Origin: Clostridiales bacterium
GTDB taxonomy: Bacteria > Bacillota > Clostridia > Oscillospirales > Oscillospiraceae
DNA: 33,963 bases
Assembly: GCA_021201475.1 (NCBI GenBank)
Contig: JAJQEV010000122.1
Location: 1-33,963 of the forward strand
Direction of reading: 5' to 3'
In this document: piece after piece, positions 14,198 through 22,432 of the stretch
Layout of the letters: the number at the start of each line of letters is the position of its first letter
Numbering within the stretch: position 1 is the stretch's first letter
Notes under the pieces: model-generated
Told to the model about the DNA's origin: nothing
The model's database searches: none
The model's input: only the letters and a program-made list of their open reading frames with translations
Made by a program: the position numbers and the translations under genes

Positions 14198-15562
14198 CTA
14201 TTTTGTGATGCTCGCAAACATCGTTTGCGTAGTTTCCTTCATACATAAACCGACAGAGCCTAATTGAACGCCGGCAACAGGATTTAGCACCCGGCCTTTC
14301 TTCGCATCTTCCAGCAACATTTCATCATCTGGCACATAGGAAAGCGTAGACAACATACTGCTGTCCTGAGAGAGTACAACTGTTTCCATACCTGTCGGAG
14401 CCTGCTTTCGAATCAGGAATTTATACTGATTGTACAGTTTGCCGCCGATCCCCATAAACGCCAGCTGCCCGATTCTGCAAAGGTGCATCCGCAGTTCAAA
14501 AGGCACTATGGGCTTACCTGCCTCCCCTACAACGTCCGGCATTCTGCCTCTTTGATTCGGGGTTAGGATGCTGGCAGGCAGGGTGACATCGCCGCCCAGA
14601 CAGGTGATGCTGCCGTCCGCATTTTCCACCACGGGGCTGGTCGGCACCTTCAGCATCTCCACGGTTCCCCGTATCTCTGCATCCGGCATGTCCTGGCACT
14701 GAATGTGTTGGATAACCGCCATAGCGTCCTCTACATGGCGTAACGATAAGATGTGCAGACGTTTGAAATAGTTGTTTTCCACATAAGGAGTGGCAAAGGA
14801 AGGGGCGGGCAGGTGCGCCTGAATGTTCCAGTAATCCTGCCGCGGCATAATGTCTCCATGGGCGCTGATTGTCCAGACGCTGATACACCCCGGAAAGTAA
14901 TACTCCATCAGACGGCAAACGCAGCCTTCAAAATCAGCAGTGACAACATCATCCATCTTCACACAGCTGTTGTGCATGGAATAGTTCAACAGGAACGCAA
15001 TAGGATTCCCGTCCATATCTTCTATCTTAAGAACGAATAGAGAGCGATCCAACGGCATCAGCGGTGTGTGGTCCATCTCCCGAAAGGTATTGATAGAGCT
15101 TTCTCCGAAGCCATAGCCCAGTTTGGCCGGCTTCAAATTCGCCAACGCTTCCGCAACCGCCTCCCGCATTCCTTTTAGGACGAGCTCCTCATAAGCCGTG
15201 GTGGCAGCGCATACTTCCGGGGGCTGAATATACTTGCTATGTTGAGGCTCTCCCCGACGCTCCCCGGTGACAGGTACCTCGTGGCTGTGGTCGCCAATCA
15301 GGAAGATGTTCTCCTGCGGGATGCCATATTGGGCACTCAACTCATCCAGGGTTTCCTGGGGAAAGGGTGCGCCATCCAACTCATAGGAGATGAAAAGCAC
15401 AGTTTCTTCTTTTGCATTTTGAATCACTATGGCCCGTACATACAAGCCGCCTTCATTTCTCTGAAAATGCGTCATAGGCATGACACAAAACAGATTGGGC
15501 ATCAACTCCTCCGGTGGGTCAATATTGCGCTTTGCAGCGCCGCAGTAAAGGTAATTGTTCAC
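14198..15562 (-). CDS. Neutral/alkaline ceramidase-like N-terminal-domain hydrolase
   Basis: The 454-aa protein begins YCGAAKRNIDPPEE, the GAAKxDITPP-type opening of the neutral/alkaline non-lysosomal ceramidase-like domain. GDHSHEVPVTG at residues 90-100 matches the family zinc motif SxHTHxxP with His92 and His94. WTISAHGDIMPRQ near 240-255 supplies another typical segment. Family members hydrolyse amide or ester bonds, and many bacterial ones have unknown substrates. There is no signal peptide, so it should act in the cytoplasm on an imported substrate. The start is a GTG at 15562 behind AAGGAGG. It sits inside the ABC-hydrolase cluster between the broken lactonase and the short hydrolase-like ORF. 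Confidence 0.75.
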   Translation of the reverse strand: MNNYLYCGAAKRNIDPPEELMPNLFCVMPMTHFQRNEGGLYVRAIVIQNAKEETVLFISYELDGAPFPQETLDELSAQYGIPQENIFLIGDHSHEVPVTGERRGEPQHSKYIQPPEVCAATTAYEELVLKGMREAVAEALANLKPAKLGYGFGESSINTFREMDHTPLMPLDRSLFVLKIEDMDGNPIAFLLNYSMHNSCVKMDDVVTADFEGCVCRLMEYYFPGCISVWTISAHGDIMPRQDYWNIQAHLPAPSFATPYVENNYFKRLHILSLRHVEDAMAVIQHIQCQDMPDAEIRGTVEMLKVPTSPVVENADGSITCLGGDVTLPASILTPNQRGRMPDVVGEAGKPIVPFELRMHLCRIGQLAFMGIGGKLYNQYKFLIRKQAPTGMETVVLSQDSSMLSTLSYVPDDEMLLEDAKKGRVLNPVAGVQLGSVGLCMKETTQTMFASITK

Positions 15563-15605
15563 TAAGCTGCAACCTCCTTTTCATTTTCTCACTTACTCCG
15601 CAACA

Positions 15606-16530
15606 TCAAGCGGTAAAAAGCTTGATAGCCGAGGGAGATACCGCCTTGAAGCGTTTGCCGGTAGAACGCAGCCTGCCATCCTCCAGCACTTCAAACGTGG
15701 TAATGTCACCGGATACCATGTTGCTAGACAACAGGAACCTTCCGTCAGGAGAAAGACAAATCCTCTGGGCAGTTTGCCTCCGCTGGGAACACTATCCACC
15801 ATTGATCAGGGTCAGTTTCCCGGTTTCCGGATCAATGCGGAATGCCATAGTATAATAGCCGCCGCCACCGATCTCATTCCGACGCTCACCACACTCGTTG
15901 ACCACATAGGCAATCTGCCGTTCCTGGTCGATACACATCTGTCCAGCAGCGATATCCGGTCGGATTGTTTCAACCAGTTCTAGGGAACCTCTGAATAAAT
16001 GGACAAGAGCGGATTGCAAGGAAATTTGCGTCTGCGACTCGCATGGCCTACGGCCATTGCTCCCTGCATTCGCGCATAAGAGGAATTGGCCATCGCCGTC
16101 AAGCGGCACTTCCGGAGCTTCGCTCCTCCCTGTCGGCCTGCGCTTCACAAAAAGGCGCAAAAGCGCAGGATCAGGAGCGCCGTTAGGCGCGGGCATACCC
16201 CTTGAGGGTCATCCTGACGGATTTCAAGATTTTGCAAGATTTTGCGTGAAAAATATGCCAGTGGCATATTTTTAGCAAAATCCTGAGCCAGCTATGCTGG
16301 CGAAGCCACTTTGAACCGAAGTGATTTGTGCATCTTTCGCTCTACTTATCCAATGGCGCGAATTTACCGCAAGGCGCCGAAGCGCATTTGTTCAGAGGTT
16401 CCCTATATCTCCCGTTTCCGGCGCATAGGCAAAGACGGAGATTACTTTATCCGCCGGAGCGAAGCCCCAGTTCCCATCGACATCATACTCGTTTTTGTCA
16501 GTCTTTCCGCTATAACAGTCTTAGAGCGGT
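15606..16530 (-). pseudogene. Lactonase-family beta-propeller gene, broken by a mobile element, a deletion and frameshifts
   Basis: The N-terminal fragment reads YSGKTDKNEYDVDG, then PADKVISVFAYAPETGDI (16406-16520). A 421-bp mobile element interrupts it. The reading then continues ELVETIRPD, then QMCIDQERQIAYVVNE and AFRIDPETGKLTLIN. After that the frame breaks. The C-terminal piece, in other frames, reads VPSGGKLPRGF, then CLSPDGRFLLSSNMVSGDIT and VSPSAIKLFTA to the stop at 15606. These are the first and last blades of a 6-phosphogluconolactonase-type seven-bladed propeller; the middle blades are gone. No intact start is seen. It was presumably once a cytoplasmic lactonase of the cluster. 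Confidence 0.75.
15983..16403. mobile_element. Inverted-repeat element (MITE-like), copy 2, full length with TA duplication
   Basis: It is 421 bp long, starting GGGAACCTCTGAATAAATG and ending CATTTGTTCAGAGGTTCCC, which are inverted repeats with one mismatch. TA flanks both sides (15981-15982 and 16404-16405), as produced by IS630/Tc1-mariner-type transposition. It sits inside the lactonase gene; removing it with one TA restores the reading frame exactly (GDI-ELVET). It contains no transposase, so it would need one supplied in trans. It carries internal hairpins such as GCCTACGGC and AATATGCCAGTGGCATATT. Confidence 0.88.
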
Positions 16531-16535
16531 CCTCC

Positions 16536-17297
16536 CTACAATAAGGCGTGATACAGCAAATACGACAGCTTTGGATCAACAGGCACACCATCTGAACGTT
16601 CTACCGTCTCTTCATAGAGCGCCAAAGTTTTTTTTGCTGCGTCCACCAATTCAGCCTCTGTGCGTGCGCCAGGATATATTCCCTCCACAGCTCGAATGCT
16701 TTCCGCACTAAGCCTGCTAAAATTGGGATGCGTCCCCATCTCATATCCCTCTGCCTTCATCATCTGACATAGCAACAGGACACGCGCATTGTTTAGTTGT
16801 ATATCTGCGCTAATGACATCGCGCATCAACAGCCTTTGTTCACACATGCGAAGAGCCGCGTAAAAATCAAAGTGTGGAGGATTCTCCGGTGTTACACCCT
16901 GCTTGCCCACATCAGAAGGATTCGATGCCGCTTTTGCAACATTGCCAGTCTTGTCCAACAACACATCATAATGTTTCGCTTTAATGCGGAAGTATTCCGT
17001 TACCTCAAGATGGAGGGTAGCATTGAAGCCGTTCTCGTAAAAAACATCGAACTTGATATGGCTGGCTGTCTCCACCTGCCGATTGACATAAGCCTCGCCC
17101 CAGGCATGAACGAAGTGAAGCAATACCTGCTCACCTTCTTCCATGCTGTCGGTGCGATATAAGCAACAGCAAAGCGGTGTATGATTCCACAAAGCCCCGC
17201 CTCCGCCTACGATGCAAGCACCTTCAAACAAGGGTTGTTGCTGGAGGAAAGCCAAAATACCATTCGTGAACGATGCTTTATAGTCTGCCGTATACAC
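16536..17297 (-). CDS. Unrecognised protein, loosely nucleotidyltransferase-like
   Basis: I do not recognise this 253-aa protein with confidence. It opens with a helix (NGILAFLQQQPLFEGACIVGGGGALW), here residues about 12-37, its core being ACIVGGGGALWNH. The region FDVFYENGFNATLHLEVTEYFRIKAKHYDVLLDKTG, near 83-118, holds FRIKAKHYDVLLDKTG, which recalls the stretch after the catalytic core in aminoglycoside nucleotidyltransferase-like proteins. However, the GS...DxD catalytic motif is not visible. The C-terminal half is helical. It has no signal or membrane segment. The start is a GTG at 17297 with GGGAGAG upstream. It follows the MBL gene by 21 bp, so it is co-transcribed with the cluster. 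Confidence 0.6.
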   Translation of the reverse strand: MYTADYKASFTNGILAFLQQQPLFEGACIVGGGGALWNHTPLCCCLYRTDSMEEGEQVLLHFVHAWGEAYVNRQVETASHIKFDVFYENGFNATLHLEVTEYFRIKAKHYDVLLDKTGNVAKAASNPSDVGKQGVTPENPPHFDFYAALRMCEQRLLMRDVISADIQLNNARVLLLCQMMKAEGYEMGTHPNFSRLSAESIRAVEGIYPGARTEAELVDAAKKTLALYEETVERSDGVPVDPKLSYLLYHALL

Positions 17298-17318
17298 GAC
17301 GATCTCTCCCCCTCCCGT

Positions 17319-18257
17319 TCAAATCTGATCATCACTATAGGTCATTCCAATACATCCCACCTGATGGATCTTAACCAGATGGTTCATCATTTTTTCATAC
17401 ACTTCATTGCAGTCCTTATCTGCCAGGATGTCCGTACATGCCTGCAGCACGTCGGTAACCGCTTCCTTTGGCAGAATCAACTTGCGGTGTCCGCTGAAGA
17501 TGGTGTCAAATTCATCCATCCTCATGGCAAGCTTGGAAAGCTCGCGATGATAGGCAGTAATCGTGAGATTATCAGGATAAAAATCACTGTGAAAGCCCAG
17601 ATTCTGATTCGGCCCCATGATGGCGTCTCCGGAAAAAAGAATCCGATTCTTTTTGTCCAGAAACACACATCCTCCGGCAGTATGTCCCGGCAGGAAAATC
17701 AGTTCAATCTCATGTCCATCGCCCAGGTCAAAACAGGTGTCGTTTTTACAGGGGACGATTTCGTATTCACCTGGCGGAAGCAAGTCCTCTTTACAAAACG
17801 CCGGTTCGTTCCTGCCGAACTTTGCCTTGCGATAATCTTTGCCCATAGCCTGCTCCAGTTCCGGAGCTTCCAGTTCGTAACAGTAGACTCGGTCAAACAG
17901 ACTGTTTCCGCCGGTATGATCCGTATGACTGTGAGAGTTGGCAACAATGAGCGGTTTATCCCCAATCAGCTCATGAACCACTGCCTTAATATTACCGATG
18001 GGAAACCCAGTGTCAATCAGCATAGCCCGTTCAGACCCCTCGATCAGTTCCAACCAGGGGCCGGCATACTCATCCGGCGGATCACTAAGGCTGTACCCAT
18101 ACATACTATACACGCCGTCCTGAAACTGGTATACAGTGACATACGGATTTACAGGAAATTGCTTCCCTTTGGGTGCGATTTCCGCAAAAAAACGCTCTGT
18201 AGGTTCCTTGGAAGGTCTGCCTACCAACGGCTTCCCATTTACCAATGTGTTTCCCAT
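17319..18257 (-). CDS. MBL-fold metallo-hydrolase
   Basis: The 312-aa protein carries a complete metallo-beta-lactamase-fold metal site: His109-x-His111-x-Asp113-His114 in NSHSHTDHTGG, His192 in LPGHTAGG, Asp211 in FSGDAIM, and His257 in FSGHRKL. Such enzymes hydrolyse lactones, thioesters, phosphoesters or other bonds with two metal ions. It lacks a signal peptide, so it is cytoplasmic. AGGAGGG lies 8 bases before the ATG. It follows the esterase gene by 21 bp. Next to an esterase and a lactonase relic, a role in opening an ester or lactone in the imported compound is plausible but inferred. Confidence 0.88.
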   Translation of the reverse strand: MGNTLVNGKPLVGRPSKEPTERFFAEIAPKGKQFPVNPYVTVYQFQDGVYSMYGYSLSDPPDEYAGPWLELIEGSERAMLIDTGFPIGNIKAVVHELIGDKPLIVANSHSHTDHTGGNSLFDRVYCYELEAPELEQAMGKDYRKAKFGRNEPAFCKEDLLPPGEYEIVPCKNDTCFDLGDGHEIELIFLPGHTAGGCVFLDKKNRILFSGDAIMGPNQNLGFHSDFYPDNLTITAYHRELSKLAMRMDEFDTIFSGHRKLILPKEAVTDVLQACTDILADKDCNEVYEKMMNHLVKIHQVGCIGMTYSDDQI

Positions 18258-18278
18258 CGTAATATTCCCTCCTATGGT

Positions 18279-19496
18279 TCAGGGGCGAAAGACAAGCTGG
18301 GCAAAGTCATAGATAGCCCTTCGCCATGCGCCCCAGGTATGTTTTTGGTGTGCATAAAGGATGCGGTGATAATTGGGCAGCTTGTCTAATCCGCAAGACC
18401 GGAAGGTTTCATCGTCGGCTAAAAAGTGCGGCAAAAGATGGTCGTTTTCGCCCATGGAGCGAAACACCACCTTGTACTCTTTGGCAAACCATTCAGGATC
18501 CCGCAAAATGGCCGTCTCAGCCTCGCTGCTTCCCGGCTCGCCCGGCTCGCTCATAAAGCCACTGAACATCCCCAGATAACCGAACACCTCCGGATGAGGG
18601 AAACCGATGGAGCTTGTCTGGTGAGAACCACGGGACAAGCCCGCCATAGCCCGGTTCCACTTATCTGCCTTCACCCGGTACTTGCCCTCAATGAATGGAA
18701 TCACCTCGCCCAGCAGCATATCCCGAAAGGCAGGGATAGCGCTGCCACGTCCAGGTAGCTTTTCTGCATACTGTACACCGCCGTCACAGGTCACAAGGAT
18801 GAAGGGAACGCATTTGCCCTCTGCCAGGAGGTTGTCCAGGATATGGGCTACCCGTCCATTAAATTCCCAGGTCGTTTCGTTCTCTCCTCCCCCGGCTTGC
18901 AGGTACAGAACGGGGTAAGATTCTGTGCCCTTCTCGTAGCCGGGCGGGGTGTAGACATAGCAGCGCTGGTGATTGGAGAAGATGTCTGACCAGAAATACT
19001 CTCGCGCCATCGTACCGTGGGGCACCTTGCGCATCAGGATATACTCCGTTTCATGATCCGGAATTTCAATAAAATTGACCGGTCTGTCCCTGTGCCAGAA
19101 CACAGGGATGTAAGGATAGAGCAGAAGTGTCCCATCGAAAAAGATGTCCATAGACATGGGGCCACAGAACTCAGGGTCGTAGGGATAGACGGCAGTATGC
19201 ATGCCGTCTTCTCCCTTCGACAGACGGATTCGTGGCTTCGGATCCATAGCCAGCAAATAGATTTCCACCTGGTCAATGTTAGGGGCATAGATGCGAAACT
19301 CCACATCACCGTTCTCCCGAACGAATGCGCCGGACTGGATAGAGACGCCTGGGTTCCTGGTTCCCATATGGGCTTTCGCCTGGGCGTCGGATACCATCCC
19401 GATGCGTTCCGGTTCTACGGGCCGGAAGCCGGCAGGTTGCTCACTGAAAATCTGATTTCCCAAATAAGCTCCGCTGAAAAGAGAATCGTTTGCCAT
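18279..19496 (-). CDS. Alpha/beta-hydrolase esterase with N-terminal E-set domain
   Basis: The 405-aa protein has an N-terminal immunoglobulin-like E-set domain (residues about 55-150, with GDVEFRIYAPNIDQVEIYL) followed by an esterase-D/enterochelin-esterase-like hydrolase. YTPPGYEKGTESYPVLYLQ is at about 182-200, and the nucleophile Ser288 is in AGLSRGSHQT. A probable acid Asp352 is in GENDHLL, and His386 is in HTWGAWRRA. This layout is shared with feruloyl, acetyl-xylan and siderophore esterases. There is no signal peptide. The usual GxSMGG elbow reads GLSRGS here. It begins 18 bp after the ATPase gene and appears to be the first catabolic gene of the cluster. Confidence 0.85.
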   Translation of the reverse strand: MANDSLFSGAYLGNQIFSEQPAGFRPVEPERIGMVSDAQAKAHMGTRNPGVSIQSGAFVRENGDVEFRIYAPNIDQVEIYLLAMDPKPRIRLSKGEDGMHTAVYPYDPEFCGPMSMDIFFDGTLLLYPYIPVFWHRDRPVNFIEIPDHETEYILMRKVPHGTMAREYFWSDIFSNHQRCYVYTPPGYEKGTESYPVLYLQAGGGENETTWEFNGRVAHILDNLLAEGKCVPFILVTCDGGVQYAEKLPGRGSAIPAFRDMLLGEVIPFIEGKYRVKADKWNRAMAGLSRGSHQTSSIGFPHPEVFGYLGMFSGFMSEPGEPGSSEAETAILRDPEWFAKEYKVVFRSMGENDHLLPHFLADDETFRSCGLDKLPNYHRILYAHQKHTWGAWRRAIYDFAQLVFRP

Positions 19497-19514
19497 AAAA
19501 TCACTTCAATTTCT

Positions 19515-20477
19515 TCAAGCCTGCGCCGAACTCAGTTCCTTTGCCCTGCAGCAAGCCACAGAATGTCCGGGACCAACCTCTGTCAACTGCTGCGGCTCAA
19601 GGCACGCGTCAGTCGCATAAGGGCAGCGGGCCGCAAAGCGACATCCAGGCTTCGGATTGATGGGAGATGTCAGTTCGCCCTTCAAAAGGATGCGTTCCTT
19701 CTTGTGGAAGATGTCAGTGGAGGGAATGGCCGACAGCAGAGCCTGGGTATAGGGATGCATCGGGTGATCGAACAACTCATCGGTGGGGCTGGTTTCCACC
19801 AACTGACCCAGGTACATGACACTGATTTCGTTGGAGATGTGACGCACGACGGACAGGTCATGGGTGACGAACATATAAGTCAGCCCATACTCCTCCTGCA
19901 AATCCTGAAGCAGGTTCAGCACCTGCGCCTGAATCGACACGTCCAGCGCGGACACCGGCTCATCACAGACGATAAACTTGGGGTTCATAGCCAGGGCACG
20001 CCCCATGCCGACACGCTGGCGGCGGCCGCCATCCATCTCATGGGGGTACGCCATCCGCAGACGGCGGGCAATGCCCACCATGTCCATCAGCCTGATGATG
20101 TCCTTGTCCAGGCTCTTCTTGTTCGTATCATTGGACAGCAGCAGCGCCTCTTTCAGCGTATCCTCCACCGTCATACGAGGGTTCAGCGAGGAAAACGGGT
20201 CCTGGAAGATGATCTGCATATTCCTTCTCAGCTTGGACAACTGACGCTTATTCACGTGAGTCACATCCTGCCCTTCAAACAGGATCTGTCCATCCGTGCT
20301 CTCGTGTAAATGGATGATGGTACGGCCCAGGGTGGACTTCCCGCAGCCGGACTCGCCTACAACGCCCATCGTGGTGCCCTTCTCAAACTTCATGCTGATG
20401 TCATCCACCGCGTGAAGGTATCCGTTGGGCGTCTCAAAATATTTTTTTAACCCTTTAATCTCTACTACTGGTGCCAT
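19515..20477 (-). CDS. Dipeptide/oligopeptide-type ABC transporter ATPase (OppF/DppF-like)
   Basis: A 320-aa ATPase of a family-5 (peptide, nickel or glycoconjugate) importer. It has Walker A GESGCGKST, Walker B IVCDEP followed by VSALD, and the C-terminal OppF-type cysteine segment GCRFAARCPYATDAC. The ABC signature reads MDGGRRQRVG where LSGGQRQR is usual. The start is the ATG at 20477, overlapping the preceding gene's stop (TGATG); the frame is open upstream. It pairs with the other ATPase gene to power the two permeases. Confidence 0.93.
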   Translation of the reverse strand: MAPVVEIKGLKKYFETPNGYLHAVDDISMKFEKGTTMGVVGESGCGKSTLGRTIIHLHESTDGQILFEGQDVTHVNKRQLSKLRRNMQIIFQDPFSSLNPRMTVEDTLKEALLLSNDTNKKSLDKDIIRLMDMVGIARRLRMAYPHEMDGGRRQRVGMGRALAMNPKFIVCDEPVSALDVSIQAQVLNLLQDLQEEYGLTYMFVTHDLSVVRHISNEISVMYLGQLVETSPTDELFDHPMHPYTQALLSAIPSTDIFHKKERILLKGELTSPINPKPGCRFAARCPYATDACLEPQQLTEVGPGHSVACCRAKELSSAQA

Positions 20478-21472
20478 CAGTTGCCCTCGCTTTCTGTATC
20501 CAGAACAATGTTGCAACACTTGCACTGGTGCGTTCCGCCCAGGGATACGATTGGGATCTCACCGCAGGCGCATTCCTCTGTTGCGTAGGGGCACCTGGGG
20601 TGGAAGTGACACCCTGTCGGGAGTTTTGTGGGGTCAGGCGGCATACCCACGATGGGGGTCAGCCGCTTCACCCGGCCCGTCATATTGGGCAAAGCCCCAA
20701 ACAAGCCCAGCGTGTAGGGATGAGCGGGGTTTGCAAAAATCTCTTCCAGGGTGCCGTATTCGATAATCTCACCGGCATAGACAACGGCCACATGGTCACA
20801 GGTTTCCGCCACGATACCCAAGTCATGGGTTACCATAATCATGGACATATTCTTTTCTCTGTTCAGGTTTTTAATCAAATCCAATACCTGAGCCTGAATC
20901 GTCACGTCCAGTGCAGTCGTCGGCTCGTCTGCCAACAGCAGATCCGGATTGCAGGCCAAAGCGATGGCAATTACCACCCTCTGCTTCATACCTCCGGAAA
21001 ACTGGTGGGGATATTCGCGAAAACGCTCCCGTGGAATGCCCACCATCTCCAGCATTTTCATTGCTTCTTCCTCTGCCTCGTGCTTGGAAACATTGCTGTG
21101 GGCCAGAATGGCCTCAACAATTTGGTTCCCTATACGAGATACCGGGTTTAACGCGGACATAGGATCCTGAAATACCATGGCCACTTTCCCGCCCCGGAGT
21201 TTCTGCAGTTCCTCCTGACTCATTTCAAGGACATTGCTGCCCTCATAAATAATCTCTCCATTCCTTACCTTTGCGGGAGGATCAGGGAGGATCTGCATAA
21301 TAGACTTTACGATGGTAGTCTTGCCGGCACCGGTTTCGCCCACAAGGCCCAGTGTCTTGCCTCGCTCCAACTGAAAGGAAACCCCATTGACCGCATGGAC
21401 AATCTCCCCATCAGAGGTGTATTCCACAACCAAATCCTTGACGGACAGCAGAATATCTTTCTCGTTGCTCAT
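20477..21472 (-). CDS. Dipeptide/oligopeptide-type ABC transporter ATPase (OppD/DppD-like)
   Basis: The second ATPase of the importer, 331 aa. Walker A is GETGAGKTT, the signature is FSGGMKQRV, Walker B is LLLADEP followed by TTALD, and the C-terminal OppD-type motif is GCHFHPRCPYATEEC. The ATG at 21472 has GAGGTG 9 bases upstream; a GTG at 21484 overlaps that site and is less likely. It lies 13 bp after the permease gene and 1 bp into the next ATPase gene, so the whole set is one transcript. Confidence 0.94.
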   Translation of the reverse strand: MSNEKDILLSVKDLVVEYTSDGEIVHAVNGVSFQLERGKTLGLVGETGAGKTTIVKSIMQILPDPPAKVRNGEIIYEGSNVLEMSQEELQKLRGGKVAMVFQDPMSALNPVSRIGNQIVEAILAHSNVSKHEAEEEAMKMLEMVGIPRERFREYPHQFSGGMKQRVVIAIALACNPDLLLADEPTTALDVTIQAQVLDLIKNLNREKNMSMIMVTHDLGIVAETCDHVAVVYAGEIIEYGTLEEIFANPAHPYTLGLFGALPNMTGRVKRLTPIVGMPPDPTKLPTGCHFHPRCPYATEECACGEIPIVSLGGTHQCKCCNIVLDTESEGN

Positions 21473-21485
21473 GTTCGCGTTCACC

Positions 21486-22430
21486 TCAATTCTTTAGTTT
21501 CGGATCCATGGCATCCCGCAGAGCATCGCCAAACATGTTCATAGCCAATACAAAGATGGCAATGCACAGGCCCGGCCACAGCATTTGCAGCGGATGCGTA
21601 CGCATGGAATCCTTCGCGGCAGTCAGCATTGCGCCCCATTCAGGCGTAGGCGGCTGGATGCCCAGGCCCAAGTAGCTCAGGCCGGCAGCGCCCATGATAG
21701 TACCGCCGATGCCCATGGTTGTGGATACGATCAGAGGAGAGACCGCATTAGGTAAGATGTGGGTAAAGATAATCTTCGGCGTGCTGCAATCGATGGCTTT
21801 CGCTGCCTCTACAAACTCCTGCTCGCGAACCTGAAGGAACTGCGCTCGGATAACACGAACGCCACGGGCAATACCGCCTACACCCATAGCCAACACAGTG
21901 TTGAAAAAGCCTCCGCCCAAGGCAGTGGAGATGACGATGGACAGCAGAATGCCCGGAATTGCCTGGATGATATCCAGCAGACGCATGATGACAGTATCAA
22001 CCCAACCGCCAAAATAACCGGCAATGCTACCGACAACAATACCGAACACCACGCTAAACGCCTCGGCACACAACCCCAAGGCCAGTGAATACCGGGCGCC
22101 GTACACCAAACGGCTAAAGATATCCCGGCCAAACTCGTCCGTGCCACACAAGTGCGCCAGAGACGGGCTGGCGTATGTATTGGATATATCTATCGCTTCA
22201 TAATTATAGGGAGCGATCAGCGGAGCAAAAATGGCAACAATAACAAAGAGCAGAATAATCGCAAGGCCAATGACTGCTGATCTGTTTTTAACCAGGCGCT
22301 TCATCACCTCGCCAAACTGACTTTGTTTTTTTACTTTTTCAATGCCCAGCGCTTCATCATTAGCTATTTCAGAAGCAGGTCTCGGGGGTGTCTTATAATG
22401 GAACTTCACCTGGTTTGTCATTACATCCAT
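21486..22430 (-). CDS. ABC transporter permease (DppC-like)
   Basis: A 314-aa inner-membrane permease of the family-5 importer. It has the DppC-type N-terminal soluble segment followed by a first helix (SAVIGLAIILLFVIVAIFAPL, near residues 50-70, core AIILLFVIVAIFAP). HLCGTDEFGRDIFSRLVYGAR, near 92-112, holds the family motif GTDEFGRDIFSR. The EAA-type ATPase contact loop is VEAAKAIDCSTPKIIFTHILPN, near 202-223, core EAAKAIDCSTPKIIFTH. GGAGG lies 7 bases before the ATG. It starts 2 bp after its partner permease. Confidence 0.94.
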   Translation of the reverse strand: MDVMTNQVKFHYKTPPRPASEIANDEALGIEKVKKQSQFGEVMKRLVKNRSAVIGLAIILLFVIVAIFAPLIAPYNYEAIDISNTYASPSLAHLCGTDEFGRDIFSRLVYGARYSLALGLCAEAFSVVFGIVVGSIAGYFGGWVDTVIMRLLDIIQAIPGILLSIVISTALGGGFFNTVLAMGVGGIARGVRVIRAQFLQVREQEFVEAAKAIDCSTPKIIFTHILPNAVSPLIVSTTMGIGGTIMGAAGLSYLGLGIQPPTPEWGAMLTAAKDSMRTHPLQMLWPGLCIAIFVLAMNMFGDALRDAMDPKLKN

Positions 22431-22432
22431 GT

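Noticed and set aside
14019-14246. Minus-strand ORF (75 codons) overlapping the end of the ceramidase-like gene.
   Set aside because: Its first part is the shadow of the ceramidase-like C-terminus and its last part is the shadow of the phloretin-hydrolase-like ORF. The middle is not recognisable as a protein.
15984-16196. Minus-strand ORF beginning MPAPNGAPDPALLRLF inside copy 2 of the inverted-repeat element, repeated almost unchanged in copy 3 (about 33707-33920).
   Set aside because: It lies within the mobile repeat, runs out into unrelated flanking sequence, has no ribosome site and is conserved only because the repeat copies are nearly identical.
19017-20309. A 430-codon plus-strand frame opposite the esterase and ATPase genes.
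   Set aside because: It covers strongly supported minus-strand genes and shows no domain or ribosome site.
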